Below are positions 7,337 to 17,290 of a stretch of DNA of 64,000 nucleotides, one piece after another. The notes beneath the pieces are model-generated. The model had not been told where the DNA came from and did not search any database. It saw nothing but the letters and a program-made list of their open reading frames with translations. Origin of the DNA: Mycolicibacterium frederiksbergense (GTDB taxonomy: Bacteria; Actinomycetota; Actinomycetes; Mycobacteriales; Mycobacteriaceae). Position 1 is the stretch's first letter. Each line of letters starts with the position of its first letter. The position numbers were made by a program, and so were the translations under genes. Where the stretch lies: NCBI RefSeq assembly GCF_029893345.1, contig NZ_JARXVE010000003.1, positions 558,001 to 622,000 of the forward strand. The letters are read 5' to 3'.

Positions 7337-8137
7337 GTGACGGCGCCCGCCGACGGCCTAGTCGGCTACTTACGTGATCAACTGGAGAAGCCCCTGGCCA
7401 CGGTCGGTGGCTTCTTCAAGATGAGCGTGCTCACTGGAAAGGCCTTGCTGACACGGCCATTCCAGTGGAAAGAGTTCGTGCTGCAGAGCTGGTTCCTGGT
7501 CCGGGTCGCCTTCCTGCCCACGCTCGCGGTGTCCATCCCGCTGACCGTGCTCATCATCTTCACGCTCAACATCCTGCTGTCGGAGTTCGGTGCAGCTGAC
7601 GTCTCGGGCGCCGGTGCCGCGCTGGGCGCGGTCACCCAGCTCGGTCCGCTGGTGACCGTGCTCGTGGTGGCCGGTGCCGGTTCGACCGCGATCTGCGCCG
7701 ACCTCGGCGCCCGCACCGTGCGTGAGGAGATCGACGCCCTCGAGGTGCTCGGCATCGACCCGATCGAGCGCCTGGTGGTACCCCGCGTGGTCGCCTCCAC
7801 CTTTGTGGCCTTCATGCTCAATGGCGCGGTGATCACCATCGGCCTGGTCGGCGGCTTCTTCTTCGGCGTCTACGTCCAGAACGTCTCCGCCGGTTCCTAT
7901 GTGTCCACGCTGACCTTGCTGACCGGTTTCCCCGAGGTGATGATCTCAGTCATCAAGGCCACGCTGTTCGGCATGATCGCCGGACTCGTCGGGTGCTACC
8001 GGGGCCTGACCGTGGCCGGTGGTTCCAAGGGTGTTGGCACCGCGGTGAACGAGACCCTGGTGTTGTGCGTGGTGGCGTTGTTCGCCGTCAACGTCGTGCT
8101 CACCACGATCGGCGTGCGGTTCGGGACGGGGCGGTGA
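7337..8137 (+). CDS. yrbE1A: MlaE/YrbE-type permease YrbE1A
   Basis: A 266-residue integral membrane protein from GTG 7337, behind AGAGGG. It has the MlaE permease fold with about five membrane segments and the conserved cytoplasmic loop LGARTVREEIDALEVLGIDP near residues 122-141, which contacts the ATPase (the MceG/Mkl ATPase is encoded elsewhere). With YrbE1B it forms the permease dimer of the Mce1 lipid importer in the plasma membrane. YrbE1B follows after one base. Confidence 0.95.
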   Translation: MTAPADGLVGYLRDQLEKPLATVGGFFKMSVLTGKALLTRPFQWKEFVLQSWFLVRVAFLPTLAVSIPLTVLIIFTLNILLSEFGAADVSGAGAALGAVTQLGPLVTVLVVAGAGSTAICADLGARTVREEIDALEVLGIDPIERLVVPRVVASTFVAFMLNGAVITIGLVGGFFFGVYVQNVSAGSYVSTLTLLTGFPEVMISVIKATLFGMIAGLVGCYRGLTVAGGSKGVGTAVNETLVLCVVALFAVNVVLTTIGVRFGTGR

Positions 8138-8138
8138 C

Positions 8139-9008
8139 ATGACTACCTCAACTGTTCTCCGGTCGCGGTTCCCCCGGGTGTTCACGCGTACCGCGGAAAT
8201 CGCGGGCGCGCCGGGCCGGCTGCTCGACAGCATGGGCCACGTCGCCTGGTTCGTCGTGCAGGCCGTCGCGAGCATCCCGCACGCGCTCCGGAACTACCGC
8301 CGTGAGGCGCTGCGGCTGGTCGCCGAAATCGGTATGGGGACCGGCGCTATGGCCGTCATCGGCGGCACCGTGGCCATCATCGGTTTCGTCACGCTCTCGG
8401 CGGGCTCGCTGATCGCCATCCAGGGTTTCGCCTCGCTGGGCAACATCGGTGTCGAGGCCTTCACCGGCTTCTTCGCCGCGCTGGCCAACATCCGCGTGGT
8501 CGCCCCGGTCGTCACCGGTCAGGCATTGGCCGCCACGGTCGGTGCCGGCGCCACCGCCGAACTCGGCGCCATGCGCATCAGCGAAGAGGTCGATGCGCTG
8601 GAAGTCATGGGCATCAGGTCGATTTCGTATCTGGTGTCCACCCGGGTCATCGCCGGATCGATCGTCATCGTCCCGCTGTACGCAATGGCGATCCTGCTGT
8701 CGTTCCTGTCCGCGCAGTTCGTCACGACGATCTTCTACTCGCAGTCGGTCGGCACGTATGAGCACTACTTCCATACGTTCCTGCGCGTCAACGACGTGAT
8801 GTGGTCCTTCCTCGAGGTCATCATCATGTCCATCGTGATCATGTTGAACCACTGCTACTTCGGCTATTACGCCAGTGGCGGTGCCGTCGGTGTGGGTGAG
8901 GCAGTGGGGAGGTCCATGCGTACCTCGTTGATCGCCATCGTGGTGGTGGTCTTGTTGGCTTCGTTGGCGCTGTACGGCACCAACCCCAACTTCAACCTCA
9001 CGGTGTAG
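8139..9008 (+). CDS. yrbE1B: MlaE/YrbE-type permease YrbE1B
   Basis: A 289-residue permease partner of YrbE1A. It has an N-terminal amphipathic stretch and then about five membrane segments, with the ATPase-contact loop ATAELGAMRISEEVDALEVM near residues 140-159. The pair passes fatty acids across the inner membrane. It starts at ATG 8139, one base after the yrbE1A stop, and the mce1A start follows 4 bp downstream, so translation is coupled. Confidence 0.95.
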   Translation: MTTSTVLRSRFPRVFTRTAEIAGAPGRLLDSMGHVAWFVVQAVASIPHALRNYRREALRLVAEIGMGTGAMAVIGGTVAIIGFVTLSAGSLIAIQGFASLGNIGVEAFTGFFAALANIRVVAPVVTGQALAATVGAGATAELGAMRISEEVDALEVMGIRSISYLVSTRVIAGSIVIVPLYAMAILLSFLSAQFVTTIFYSQSVGTYEHYFHTFLRVNDVMWSFLEVIIMSIVIMLNHCYFGYYASGGAVGVGEAVGRSMRTSLIAIVVVVLLASLALYGTNPNFNLTV

Positions 9009-9012
9009 CGGC

Positions 9013-10242
9013 ATGACCCAGCCTCAAGCCCCCTACGCTCCACTCATCAAACCGAAGATCCCGCCGTACAAGCTGGCCGGATTGGTGTTGGTGCTTGTCA
9101 CCGTGTTGATCTTGGCGTTGACCTGGATGCAGTTCCGCGGGTCGTTCGAGAACAAGGCGCAGTTGACCGTTATTTCCGGACGAGCCGGTCTCTCGATGGA
9201 TCCCGGTTCCAAGGTCACCTACAACGGAGTGCCGATCGGTCGACTGGCGTCGATCGACGTGGTGGAGGTCGACGGCAATCCGGAAGCCAAGCTGACCCTG
9301 GACGTCAAGCCGAAATACTTGAAGCTGCTCCCGGAGAATGTGGTCGCCGAACTGCGGGCCACCACGGTGTTCGGCAACAAGTACATCTCGTTCCTGTCGC
9401 CGGAAAACCCGTCGCCGCAGCGGGTATCGCCGGCGACACCGATTCGCGCCCAGGGTGTGACCACGGAGTTCAACACGCTGTTCGAGACGATCACCGCGAT
9501 CTCCGAGCAGATCGACCCGATCAAGCTGAACCAGACCCTGACCGCCACCGCACAGGCGCTCGACGGCCTGGGCACCAAATTCGGCCAGTCCCTGGTCAAC
9601 GCCAACACCATCCTGACCGACCTCAACCCGCGCATGCCCGAGATCCGCCACGACATCAAGGGCCTGGCCGATCTGGGCGAGGTTTACGCCAAGGCCTCCC
9701 CGGACCTGTTCGACGGACTGAACAACGCCGTCACCACCGCGCGCACCCTCAACGATCAGCGCGGCAACCTGGATCAGGCACTGGTGGCCGCGGTCGGCTT
9801 CGGCAATACCGGCGGCGACATCTTCGAACGCGGCGGCCCCTACCTGGTGCGCGGCGCCCAAGACCTGCTGCCCACCTCGGCGCTGCTCGACAAGTACAGC
9901 CCGGCGCTGTACTGCACGATCCGCAACTACCATGACGCCGGTCCGAAACTTGCTGGCGCACTTGGTGGTAACGGTTACTCGCTGCAGACCCATTCGTTGG
10001 TGATCGGCGTGGGGAACCCATACACCTACCCAGACAACCTGCCACGGGTGAATGCCAAAGGCGGGCCCGAGGGCCGGCCGGGCTGTTGGCAGCCGATCAC
10101 CCGGGATCTGTGGCCCATGCCGTATCTGGTGATGGACACCGGTGCATCCATCGCGCCCTACAACCACTTCGAGTTGGGCCAGCCGCTGTTTACCGAGTAC
10201 GTGTGGGGCCGTCAAGTGGGGGAGTACACGATCAACCCATGA
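9013..10242 (+). CDS. mce1A: Mce family protein Mce1A
   Basis: A 409-residue protein with an N-terminal membrane anchor (LAGLVLVLVTVLILALTWMQ, residues 18-37), an MCE/MlaD beta-barrel domain at about 40-120 (GLSMDPGSKVTYNGVPIGRL, then FGNKYISF), a long helical needle segment at about 130-280 and a C-terminal cysteine-containing tail. It is one of six subunits of the periplasm-spanning Mce1 conduit for fatty acids. It is somewhat shorter at the C-terminus than M. tuberculosis Mce1A as I recall it. Confidence 0.95.
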   Translation: MTQPQAPYAPLIKPKIPPYKLAGLVLVLVTVLILALTWMQFRGSFENKAQLTVISGRAGLSMDPGSKVTYNGVPIGRLASIDVVEVDGNPEAKLTLDVKPKYLKLLPENVVAELRATTVFGNKYISFLSPENPSPQRVSPATPIRAQGVTTEFNTLFETITAISEQIDPIKLNQTLTATAQALDGLGTKFGQSLVNANTILTDLNPRMPEIRHDIKGLADLGEVYAKASPDLFDGLNNAVTTARTLNDQRGNLDQALVAAVGFGNTGGDIFERGGPYLVRGAQDLLPTSALLDKYSPALYCTIRNYHDAGPKLAGALGGNGYSLQTHSLVIGVGNPYTYPDNLPRVNAKGGPEGRPGCWQPITRDLWPMPYLVMDTGASIAPYNHFELGQPLFTEYVWGRQVGEYTINP

Positions 10243-10303
10243 GAGACGCTAGCGGAACGAATAGTCAGATGGCATGCGGGACCCGAGCCTGCGAGGGAGC
10301 CGC

Positions 10304-11335
10304 ATGAGCATCAAGGGCACGATTCTCAAACTCGGCATCTTCTCACTGGTGCTGCTCACGTTCACTGCGATCATTTTCGTGGTCTTCGGCCAGATTCGGT
10401 TCAACCGGACCTCCGAATACTCGGCGATCTTCGACAACGTCAGCGGTTTGCGCAACGGGCAGTTCGTCCGTGCCTCCGGTGTCGAGGTCGGCAAGGTCTC
10501 CGACATCAAGCTGATCAACGGTGGCCAGCAGGCCAAGGTCACGTTCAACGTCGAGAAGTCGCTGCCGCTGTTCGACGAGACCACCGCGGCCATCCGCTAC
10601 CAGGATCTGATCGGTAACCGCTACCTGGAGCTCAAGCGGGGTGAGAGCAATACGAAAATTCCTCCGGGCAGCACCATCCCGAAGGAACGCACCGAGCCCG
10701 CGCTCGACCTCGACGCACTGGTGGGCGGCTTCCGTCCGCTGTTCCAATCGTTGACCCCGGAGAAGGTCAACACCATCTCCAAGTCGATCATCACCATCTT
10801 CCAGGGCCAGGGCGGCACCATCAGCGACATCCTGGACCAGACCGCGCAGCTCACCCAGAGCATCGCCGACCGGGATCAGGCCATCGGCGAGGTGATCAAG
10901 AACCTCAACATCGTCCTGGACACCACCGTGAAGCATCAGAAGCAGTTCGACGACACCCTGAAGAACTTCGAGACGCTGATCACCTCACTGAAGAACCGGG
11001 CCGATCCGATCGCGTCCTCGGTGGCCAACATCAGTAATGCGGCCGGTTCGCTGTCCGACCTGCTGTCCGACAACCGTCCGTTGCTCAAGGACACCATCGG
11101 CTACCTCGAAGTCACCCAGCAGCCGCTTATCGATCAGAAGCAGCAGCTCAACGACATCCTGGTGCAATTCCCCAACGCGTTGAAGATCATCGGCCGTGCC
11201 GGTGGCATCTACGGTGACTTCTTCAACTTCTATGCCTGTGACCTCACGTTGAAGCTCAACGGGTTGCAGCCGGGCGGCCCCGTCCGAACCGTCAAACTCA
11301 GTTCGCAGCCGTCGGGTAGGTGCACACCCAGATGA
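10304..11335 (+). CDS. mce1B: Mce family protein Mce1B
   Basis: A 343-residue subunit from ATG 10304 behind GAGGGAG; an upstream in-frame start at 10274 has no ribosome site. N-terminal anchor (ILKLGIFSLVLLTFTAIIFV), MCE domain at about 35-115 (FDNVSGLRNGQFVRASGVEV, IGNRYLELKRG) and a coiled-coil helical region at about 150-300 with repeated hydrophobic heptads. Two Cys lie near the C-terminus. Part of the Mce1 lipid conduit; its stop overlaps the mce1C start (ATGA). Confidence 0.95.
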   Translation: MSIKGTILKLGIFSLVLLTFTAIIFVVFGQIRFNRTSEYSAIFDNVSGLRNGQFVRASGVEVGKVSDIKLINGGQQAKVTFNVEKSLPLFDETTAAIRYQDLIGNRYLELKRGESNTKIPPGSTIPKERTEPALDLDALVGGFRPLFQSLTPEKVNTISKSIITIFQGQGGTISDILDQTAQLTQSIADRDQAIGEVIKNLNIVLDTTVKHQKQFDDTLKNFETLITSLKNRADPIASSVANISNAAGSLSDLLSDNRPLLKDTIGYLEVTQQPLIDQKQQLNDILVQFPNALKIIGRAGGIYGDFFNFYACDLTLKLNGLQPGGPVRTVKLSSQPSGRCTPR

Positions 11336-12909
11336 GGACACTTCAAGGTTCCGACCGGTTCCGCAAAGGCCTGATGGGCGTCATCGTGGTGGCGCTCGTG
11401 ATCGGCGTCGGCTCGACGTTGACCAGCGTGCCGATGCTGTTCGCGGTCCCCAGGTACTACGGGCAGTTCGCTGACACCGGCGGTCTGAGCATCGGCGACA
11501 AGGTGCGCATAGCCGGTATGGATGTGGGCACCGTCAAGACCATGGACATCAACGGCGACAAGGTCGAGATCGGGTTCACCATCGGTGGGCTGACCATCGG
11601 CACCGACAGCCGCGCCGCGATCCGCACCGATACGATCCTGGGCCGCAAGAACATTGAGATCCAGCCGCGTGGTGAGAAGACACTGCCCCCGAGCGGCATG
11701 TTGCCGCTGGGCCAGACCACCACGCCGTATCAGATCTACGACGCCTTCCTGGACGTCACGCGAAACGCCGCGGGCTGGGACACCAAGTCGGTCAAGGAAT
11801 CGCTGAACGTGTTGTCGGAGACGGTCGATCAGACCTCACCGCACCTGAGCGCCGCGCTGGACGGGGTGGCCAGGTTCTCCGAGACCATCGGCAAGCGCGA
11901 CGAAGACGTCAGGAAGCTGCTGGCCAACGCCAACAAGATCGCCACCGTGCTCGGCGACCGCAGCACCCAGATCAACCAGCTGCTGGTGAACGCCCAGACC
12001 CTGCTGGCCGCGGTCAACCAGCGCGGGCAGGCCGTCAGCATGCTGCTGGAGCGGGTGTCGTCGGTATCGCGTGAGGTCGAAGGGCTGATCAACGACAACC
12101 CGAACCTCAACCACGTGCTGGAGCAGCTGCGCACGGTCAGCGACCTGCTGGTCGAGCGCAAGCAGGATCTGGCCGACACGCTGACCGTCGCGGGCAAATT
12201 CATCACCTCACTGGCCGAGGCGCTGGCGTCCGGTCCGTACTTCAAGGTGATGCTGGTCAACTTGGTCCCGCCGCAGATCCTGCAGCCGTTCGTCGACTCG
12301 GCGTTCAAGAAGCGCGGGATCGATCCCGAGGAGTTCTGGCGTAACGCAGGCCTGCCCGCGTTCCGCTTCCCCGATCCCAACGGCCAGCGCTTCGAGAACG
12401 GCGCCCCGCCGCCGGCCCCGGTACCGCTGGAAGGCACCCCGGAACACCCGGGACCTGCCGTCCCGCCCGGATCGCCGTGTTCCTACACGCCGACCGCCGA
12501 GGGAATCCCGTCCCCGGGCAACCCGCTGCCGTGCGCTGGAGCCACGGTGGGGCCGTACGGTAACAACCCGTTCGGACCCAACTACGGTCCGCCGGACGTG
12601 GCGACCTCCGCGCCGAATCCCGATGGCGTCGCGCATTCGCCGGGTGTGCCCAGTGCGGCCATCCCCGGTCAGATGCCCCCGGATCAGCCGGGTGCCACAG
12701 TCGAGCTGGCTCCCGGCCCGCCCGGCGCCCGCACCGTTCCGATCGCGCCGTTGCCGGTGGCGCCGGGGCCCATCCCGGGTTACGCACCACACCCGCCGCC
12801 GCTGAATGCACCCCCGGCTCCGCCAGGACCGGGTCCGGAGGTCCAGCCGGCGGGTACACCGCCGCTGCCCGGTAATCCGCCGTTCCTTCCGCCCGGGTCG
12901 CAGGGGTAG
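11332..12909 (+). CDS. mce1C: Mce family protein Mce1C
   Basis: A 525-residue subunit that starts in the ATGA overlap with mce1B. It has an N-terminal anchor (residues 14-35), an MCE domain (GGLSIGDKVRIAGMDVGTVK, LGRKNIEIQPRG), a helical needle segment at about 140-310 and a roughly 160-residue Pro/Gly-rich tail from about residue 365. The tail has low complexity and probably extends to, or anchors at, the outer envelope. Confidence 0.95.
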   Translation: MRTLQGSDRFRKGLMGVIVVALVIGVGSTLTSVPMLFAVPRYYGQFADTGGLSIGDKVRIAGMDVGTVKTMDINGDKVEIGFTIGGLTIGTDSRAAIRTDTILGRKNIEIQPRGEKTLPPSGMLPLGQTTTPYQIYDAFLDVTRNAAGWDTKSVKESLNVLSETVDQTSPHLSAALDGVARFSETIGKRDEDVRKLLANANKIATVLGDRSTQINQLLVNAQTLLAAVNQRGQAVSMLLERVSSVSREVEGLINDNPNLNHVLEQLRTVSDLLVERKQDLADTLTVAGKFITSLAEALASGPYFKVMLVNLVPPQILQPFVDSAFKKRGIDPEEFWRNAGLPAFRFPDPNGQRFENGAPPPAPVPLEGTPEHPGPAVPPGSPCSYTPTAEGIPSPGNPLPCAGATVGPYGNNPFGPNYGPPDVATSAPNPDGVAHSPGVPSAAIPGQMPPDQPGATVELAPGPPGARTVPIAPLPVAPGPIPGYAPHPPPLNAPPAPPGPGPEVQPAGTPPLPGNPPFLPPGSQG

Positions 12910-12917
12910 GTAGAGCT

Positions 12918-14549
12918 ATGTCAACTATTTTCAATGTGCGAAACATCAAGTTGCCCAAGCTTTCCCGGGCATCTGTCGTCTTCGGTGCGCTGGCCGTGGT
13001 GGCGGCGCTGGTGCTGGGTTACCTCGGGGTGACGCTGTACAAGAAGATGACCAACACCACGATCACCGCGTACTTCCCCGAGGTGCTTGCGCTGTATCCC
13101 GGGGACAAGGTCCTGATCATGGGCGTGAAGGTCGGCGCGATCGACAGCATCGAGACCGACAACGACCGGATGCGGGTCGTCTTCCACGTCAACAACCGCT
13201 ACAAGATTCCCGAGAACGTCACGGCATCCGTGCTCAACCCGAGCCTGGTGGCCTCGCGCGTCATCCAGCTTTCGCCGCCCTACACCGGCGGGCCGCGGTT
13301 GCAGAACAACGCAGTGATCCCGATCGAGAACACCCAGATCCCGGTCGAGTACGACGACCTGCGCTACCAGATCACCCGGCTGCTGGACGATCTGGGCCCG
13401 TCCAAGGAACAGCCCAAGGGGCCGTTCGGCGACATCATCGAGTCCTTCGCCGATGGCTTCAAGGGCAAGGGCGATCAGCTCAACCGCACCCTGAACGGAT
13501 TGTCGGAAGCGTTGACCACGCTCAACCAGGGCCGCGGCGACTTCTTCTCGGTGGTCAAGAGCCTGGCGTTGTTCGTCAACGCGCTGCACAAGAGCGATCA
13601 GCAGTTCGTGGCGCTCAACAACGATCTGGCGAAGTTCACCGACTCGTTCTCCAAGGACGAGGAGTTGGCCAACGCGCTGCAGGATCTCAACCGGTTGCTC
13701 AAGACCACCCGCGACTTCCTGGACAAGAACGGCGGCGTGCTCACCCACGACATCAACAACCTGGAGCAGGTGACCACGGCGATCGTGCAGCCTGAACCGC
13801 GCAACGGGCTGGAGACGGGTCTGCACTCCTACCCGAACCTGGCCGCCAACGTGCTCAACATCGTCTCGCCCACCCAGGGCGGCATCGTGAGCCTCCCGGT
13901 TCTGCCCGGTCTGACCAACTTCTCAAACCCGTTGCAGTTCGTCTGCAGTTCGATTCAGGCGGGCAGCCGGTTGGGCTACCAGGATTCGGCCGAGTTGTGC
14001 GCGCAGTACCTGGCGCCGATCCTGGACGCGATCAAGTTCAACTACCTGCCGTTCGGCCAGAACCTGGCCAGCACCGCCATGACGCTGCCCAAGCAGATCT
14101 CCTACTCGGACCCACGGCTGCAGCCGCCCCCGGGGTACAAGGACACCACTGTCCCCGGCATCTGGTCGCGTGACACCTTGTTCTCGCACGGCAATCACGA
14201 GCCGGGCTGGACGGTGGCGCCGGGGATGCAGGGCATCCAGGTGCAGCCGGCCACGCAGCAGATGCTGACCCCGGATTCGCTGGCCGAGCTCATGGGCGGC
14301 CCGGACATCGTGGCCCCACCGGCGCCGCCGGCGTTCGGGGTTCCGCCGGGTGGCAACCTGCCCGGTCCGCCGGACTCCTACGACGAGCGCAATCCGTTGC
14401 CGCCGCCGTGGTACCCGCAGCCCGGTCCGCCGCCCGCCCCGGCGCCGGGTGTGATCCCCGGTGATCCGATGTCGGCGCCGGCTCCGGCCGCCCCGGCATC
14501 GGCTCCGGCCGGGCCTGCGCTACCCGCCGAAGTTGGAGGGCAGGGCTGA
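12918..14549 (+). CDS. mce1D: Mce family protein Mce1D
   Basis: A 543-residue subunit. Signal-anchor VVFGALAVVAALVLGYLGVT near residues 20-40, MCE domain at about 45-130 (LALYPGDKVLIMGVKVGAID, VASRVIQLSP), a helical needle region and a Pro-rich C-terminus from about residue 460. It follows mce1C by 8 bp and its stop overlaps the lprK start (TGATG), so the operon is translationally coupled. Confidence 0.95.
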   Translation: MSTIFNVRNIKLPKLSRASVVFGALAVVAALVLGYLGVTLYKKMTNTTITAYFPEVLALYPGDKVLIMGVKVGAIDSIETDNDRMRVVFHVNNRYKIPENVTASVLNPSLVASRVIQLSPPYTGGPRLQNNAVIPIENTQIPVEYDDLRYQITRLLDDLGPSKEQPKGPFGDIIESFADGFKGKGDQLNRTLNGLSEALTTLNQGRGDFFSVVKSLALFVNALHKSDQQFVALNNDLAKFTDSFSKDEELANALQDLNRLLKTTRDFLDKNGGVLTHDINNLEQVTTAIVQPEPRNGLETGLHSYPNLAANVLNIVSPTQGGIVSLPVLPGLTNFSNPLQFVCSSIQAGSRLGYQDSAELCAQYLAPILDAIKFNYLPFGQNLASTAMTLPKQISYSDPRLQPPPGYKDTTVPGIWSRDTLFSHGNHEPGWTVAPGMQGIQVQPATQQMLTPDSLAELMGGPDIVAPPAPPAFGVPPGGNLPGPPDSYDERNPLPPPWYPQPGPPPAPAPGVIPGDPMSAPAPAAPASAPAGPALPAEVGGQG

Positions 14550-15733
14550 TGAGCCGCTTGCGCGAAGAAGAAACAGGCCAGATGAAGACACGCAACTGGA
14601 GCCGCATCGGCCGCCGGGTGGCGGTGCTGTCGGCGTCCGCGCTGATCCTGACCTCGTGTGGTCAGTGGCGGGGTGTCGCGAACGTGCCGCTGCCGGGTGG
14701 CCCCGGCACCGAGCCCGGGCGTACCACGCTGTATGTGCAGATGCCGGAGACGTTGGCGCTCAACGCCAACAGCCGGGTGCGGGTACGCGACGTGTTCGTC
14801 GGCCGGGTCCGCAAGATCGAGCTGATCAACTGGGTGCCGACGCTGACGGTCGATATTGAGCCGGGCATCAATCTGCCGAAGAACACCCTGGCCAAGATCG
14901 GCCAGACCAGCCTGCTGGGTTCGCAGCACGTCGAGCTCAACCCGCCGGAGCACCCGTCCGCGGAAATGCTGCGCAGCGGCGACACCATTCCGCTGGCGCA
15001 GTCGTCGGCCTATCCGACGATCGAACGCACGCTGGCCGGGATCTCGGGCATCCTGACCGGCGGTGGCATCCCGAACATCGAGACCATCCAGACCGAGGTG
15101 TTCAACATCCTCAACGGTCGCGCCGATCAGATCCGCGACTTCCTGGGCCGGCTGGACACCTTCACCACCGAGCTCAACAAGCAGCGCAACGACATCACCC
15201 GGGCGATCGACTCGACCAATCGGTTGCTGAACATCGTGGCGGCGCGCAACGACACGCTGGACCGGGTGCTGACCGAATTCCCGCCGCTGATCCAGCATTT
15301 CGCCGATACCCGGGACCTGTTCGCCGATGCGGTGACGGCACTGGGCCGGTTGTCGGCCGCCGCCGACGACACCCTGTCGAACAGCAACGCGAATCTGCAC
15401 ACCAACCTGCAGAACCTGCAGCGGCCGCTCAAGCAGCTGTCGCGGTCGGCCCCGTACCTGGTGGAGGCGCTCAAGCTGATCCTGACGGTGCCGTTCAACA
15501 TCGAGAACATCCCGAAGGCGGTCCGGGGCGACTACATCAACGTGTCGCTGACCATCGACCTGACGTTGAGCTCGGTGGACAACGCGTTCCTGTCCGGTAC
15601 CGGTGTCTCGGGCATGCTGCGCGCGCTGGAGCAGGCGTGGGGTCGCGATCCGGCCACGATGATCCCGGACGTTCGGTTCACCCCGAACCCGCACGACGCA
15701 CCTGGCGGCCCGCTGGTGGAAAGGGGGGAGTGA
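14549..15733 (+). CDS. lprK: Mce lipoprotein Mce1E/LprK
   Basis: A 394-residue lipoprotein. The signal peptide ends in lipobox LTSC, so the mature protein begins at Cys42 and is lipid-modified. It has an MCE domain (ANSRVRVRDVFVGRVRKIEL, LGSQHVELNPP) and a long helical region. ATG 14549 overlaps the mce1D stop; ATG 14582, which gives a more usual signal-peptide length, is an alternative. In M. tuberculosis the E subunit of each Mce complex is a lipoprotein, as here. Confidence 0.94.
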   Translation: MSRLREEETGQMKTRNWSRIGRRVAVLSASALILTSCGQWRGVANVPLPGGPGTEPGRTTLYVQMPETLALNANSRVRVRDVFVGRVRKIELINWVPTLTVDIEPGINLPKNTLAKIGQTSLLGSQHVELNPPEHPSAEMLRSGDTIPLAQSSAYPTIERTLAGISGILTGGGIPNIETIQTEVFNILNGRADQIRDFLGRLDTFTTELNKQRNDITRAIDSTNRLLNIVAARNDTLDRVLTEFPPLIQHFADTRDLFADAVTALGRLSAAADDTLSNSNANLHTNLQNLQRPLKQLSRSAPYLVEALKLILTVPFNIENIPKAVRGDYINVSLTIDLTLSSVDNAFLSGTGVSGMLRALEQAWGRDPATMIPDVRFTPNPHDAPGGPLVERGE

Positions 15734-15736
15734 GAC

Positions 15737-17290
15737 ATGCTGCTGACCCGTTTCATCAAGACGCAGCTCTTCATCTTCCTGACGGTGACAGTGGTCGCCC
15801 TGGTGGTGCTGGCGCTGGTGTACCTGCGGCTGCCCACCTGGGCCGGGGTCGGGATGTACAACCTCAACGCCAACCTGCCCAACTCGGGCGGCCTGTACGC
15901 CACGGCGAACGTGACCTACCGCGGAACCACGATCGGCAAGGTCACCTCCGTGGAGCCCACCGAACAGGGCGCCCGGGTGGAGATGAACATCTACGACAGG
16001 TACCGGATTCCGCGGAACGCCAGCGCCAACGTGCACTCGGTGTCGGCGGTCGGTGAGCAGTTCATCGACCTGGTCTCCCCTGGCGGCACGAAGGAATACT
16101 TCGCTGCGGGCGACACCATCGAGAAGGGATCGGTGCCCGCCGAGGTCGGTCCCTCGCTCGATGCCGCGCAGGCGGGCCTGGCGGCGTTGCCGAAGGAGAA
16201 GATCGCGGTCCTGCTCGACGAGACGGCCAAGGCCGTCGGTGGGCTCGGGCCGTCACTGCAGCGCCTGGTCGATTCGACCCAGTCGTTCGCCAGTGATTTC
16301 AAGGACAATCTCGATCCGATCAACGACATCATCGAGAACTCCGGGCCGATCATCGACAGCCAGGTGACCTCGGGCGACGCGATCTCGCGGTGGGCCAAGA
16401 ACCTGAACACGCTGGCGAGGGAGAGCGCCCAGAACGACGCCGCGCTGCGCAGTGGCCTGCAGCAGGCGGCGCCGACGGCCGATCAGCTCAACGCGGTGTT
16501 CGGCGATGTGCGTGAGTCGCTGCCGCAGACGCTGGCGAACCTGGAAATCGTCATCGACATGCTCAAGCGGTACAACAAGAACGTCGAGCAGGTGTTGGTG
16601 GCGTTGCCGCAGGGTGGCGCGGTCGCCCAGACGGCGACCATCTTCTCGCCCAAGGGCCTGCTGCACTTCGGCCTCGGCATCAACGTGCCGCCGCCGTGCC
16701 TGACCGGATTCTTGCCGGCCTCGGAGTGGCGATCGCCTGCGGATACCTCGACGGCGCCGCTGCCGTCGGGCCTCTACTGCAAGATTCCCAAGGATGCGCA
16801 GAACGCGGTGCGCGGTGCGCGTAACTATCCGTGCGCCGATGTGCCCGGTAAGCGGGCCGCCTCGCCTGCGGAGTGCCACAGCACTGAGCCGTACACGCCG
16901 TTGGGCACCAACCCCTGGTACGGCGACCCGAATCAGGTCCGCAACTGCCCGGCACCTGGGGCACGTTGCGATCAGCCGGTCGATCCGGGCCGGGTGATCC
17001 CCGCGCCATCGGTGAACAACGGCCTGAACCCGTTGCCCGCGAGTCAGCTACCACCACCGGAAACGACGGTTCCGCGGAGCGATCCGCTGACCGCGCCCCG
17101 GGGCGGCAGTGTGACTTGCAGTGGACAACAGCCGAACCCCTGCATCTACACTCCGACAGCAGGTTCGACCGCCACCTATAACCCGTCAAGCGGCGAGGTG
17201 GTCGGTCCCGGCGGTGTGAAGTACTCCGTCACCAACTCGAATAAACCAGGAGATGACGGATGGAAGGAGATGCTGGCGCCAGCCAGCTGA
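15737..17290 (+). CDS. mce1F: Mce family protein Mce1F
   Basis: A 517-residue subunit from ATG 15737 behind GGGGGAG. N-terminal anchor (LFIFLTVTVVALVVLALVYL), MCE domain (GLYATANVTYRGTTIGKVTS, VGEQFIDLVSPG), helical needle region at about 150-300 and a Cys-rich, Pro-rich C-terminal domain that likely carries disulfides. It completes the six-subunit Mce1 set. Its 3' end overlaps the first Mce-associated gene by 31 bp. Confidence 0.95.
   Translation: MLLTRFIKTQLFIFLTVTVVALVVLALVYLRLPTWAGVGMYNLNANLPNSGGLYATANVTYRGTTIGKVTSVEPTEQGARVEMNIYDRYRIPRNASANVHSVSAVGEQFIDLVSPGGTKEYFAAGDTIEKGSVPAEVGPSLDAAQAGLAALPKEKIAVLLDETAKAVGGLGPSLQRLVDSTQSFASDFKDNLDPINDIIENSGPIIDSQVTSGDAISRWAKNLNTLARESAQNDAALRSGLQQAAPTADQLNAVFGDVRESLPQTLANLEIVIDMLKRYNKNVEQVLVALPQGGAVAQTATIFSPKGLLHFGLGINVPPPCLTGFLPASEWRSPADTSTAPLPSGLYCKIPKDAQNAVRGARNYPCADVPGKRAASPAECHSTEPYTPLGTNPWYGDPNQVRNCPAPGARCDQPVDPGRVIPAPSVNNGLNPLPASQLPPPETTVPRSDPLTAPRGGSVTCSGQQPNPCIYTPTAGSTATYNPSSGEVVGPGGVKYSVTNSNKPGDDGWKEMLAPAS

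Noticed and set aside
8148..9014. Long minus-strand His/Asp-rich frames opposite yrbE1B and other mce genes
   Set aside because: These are codon-bias shadows of high-GC genes on the other strand with no family signal.
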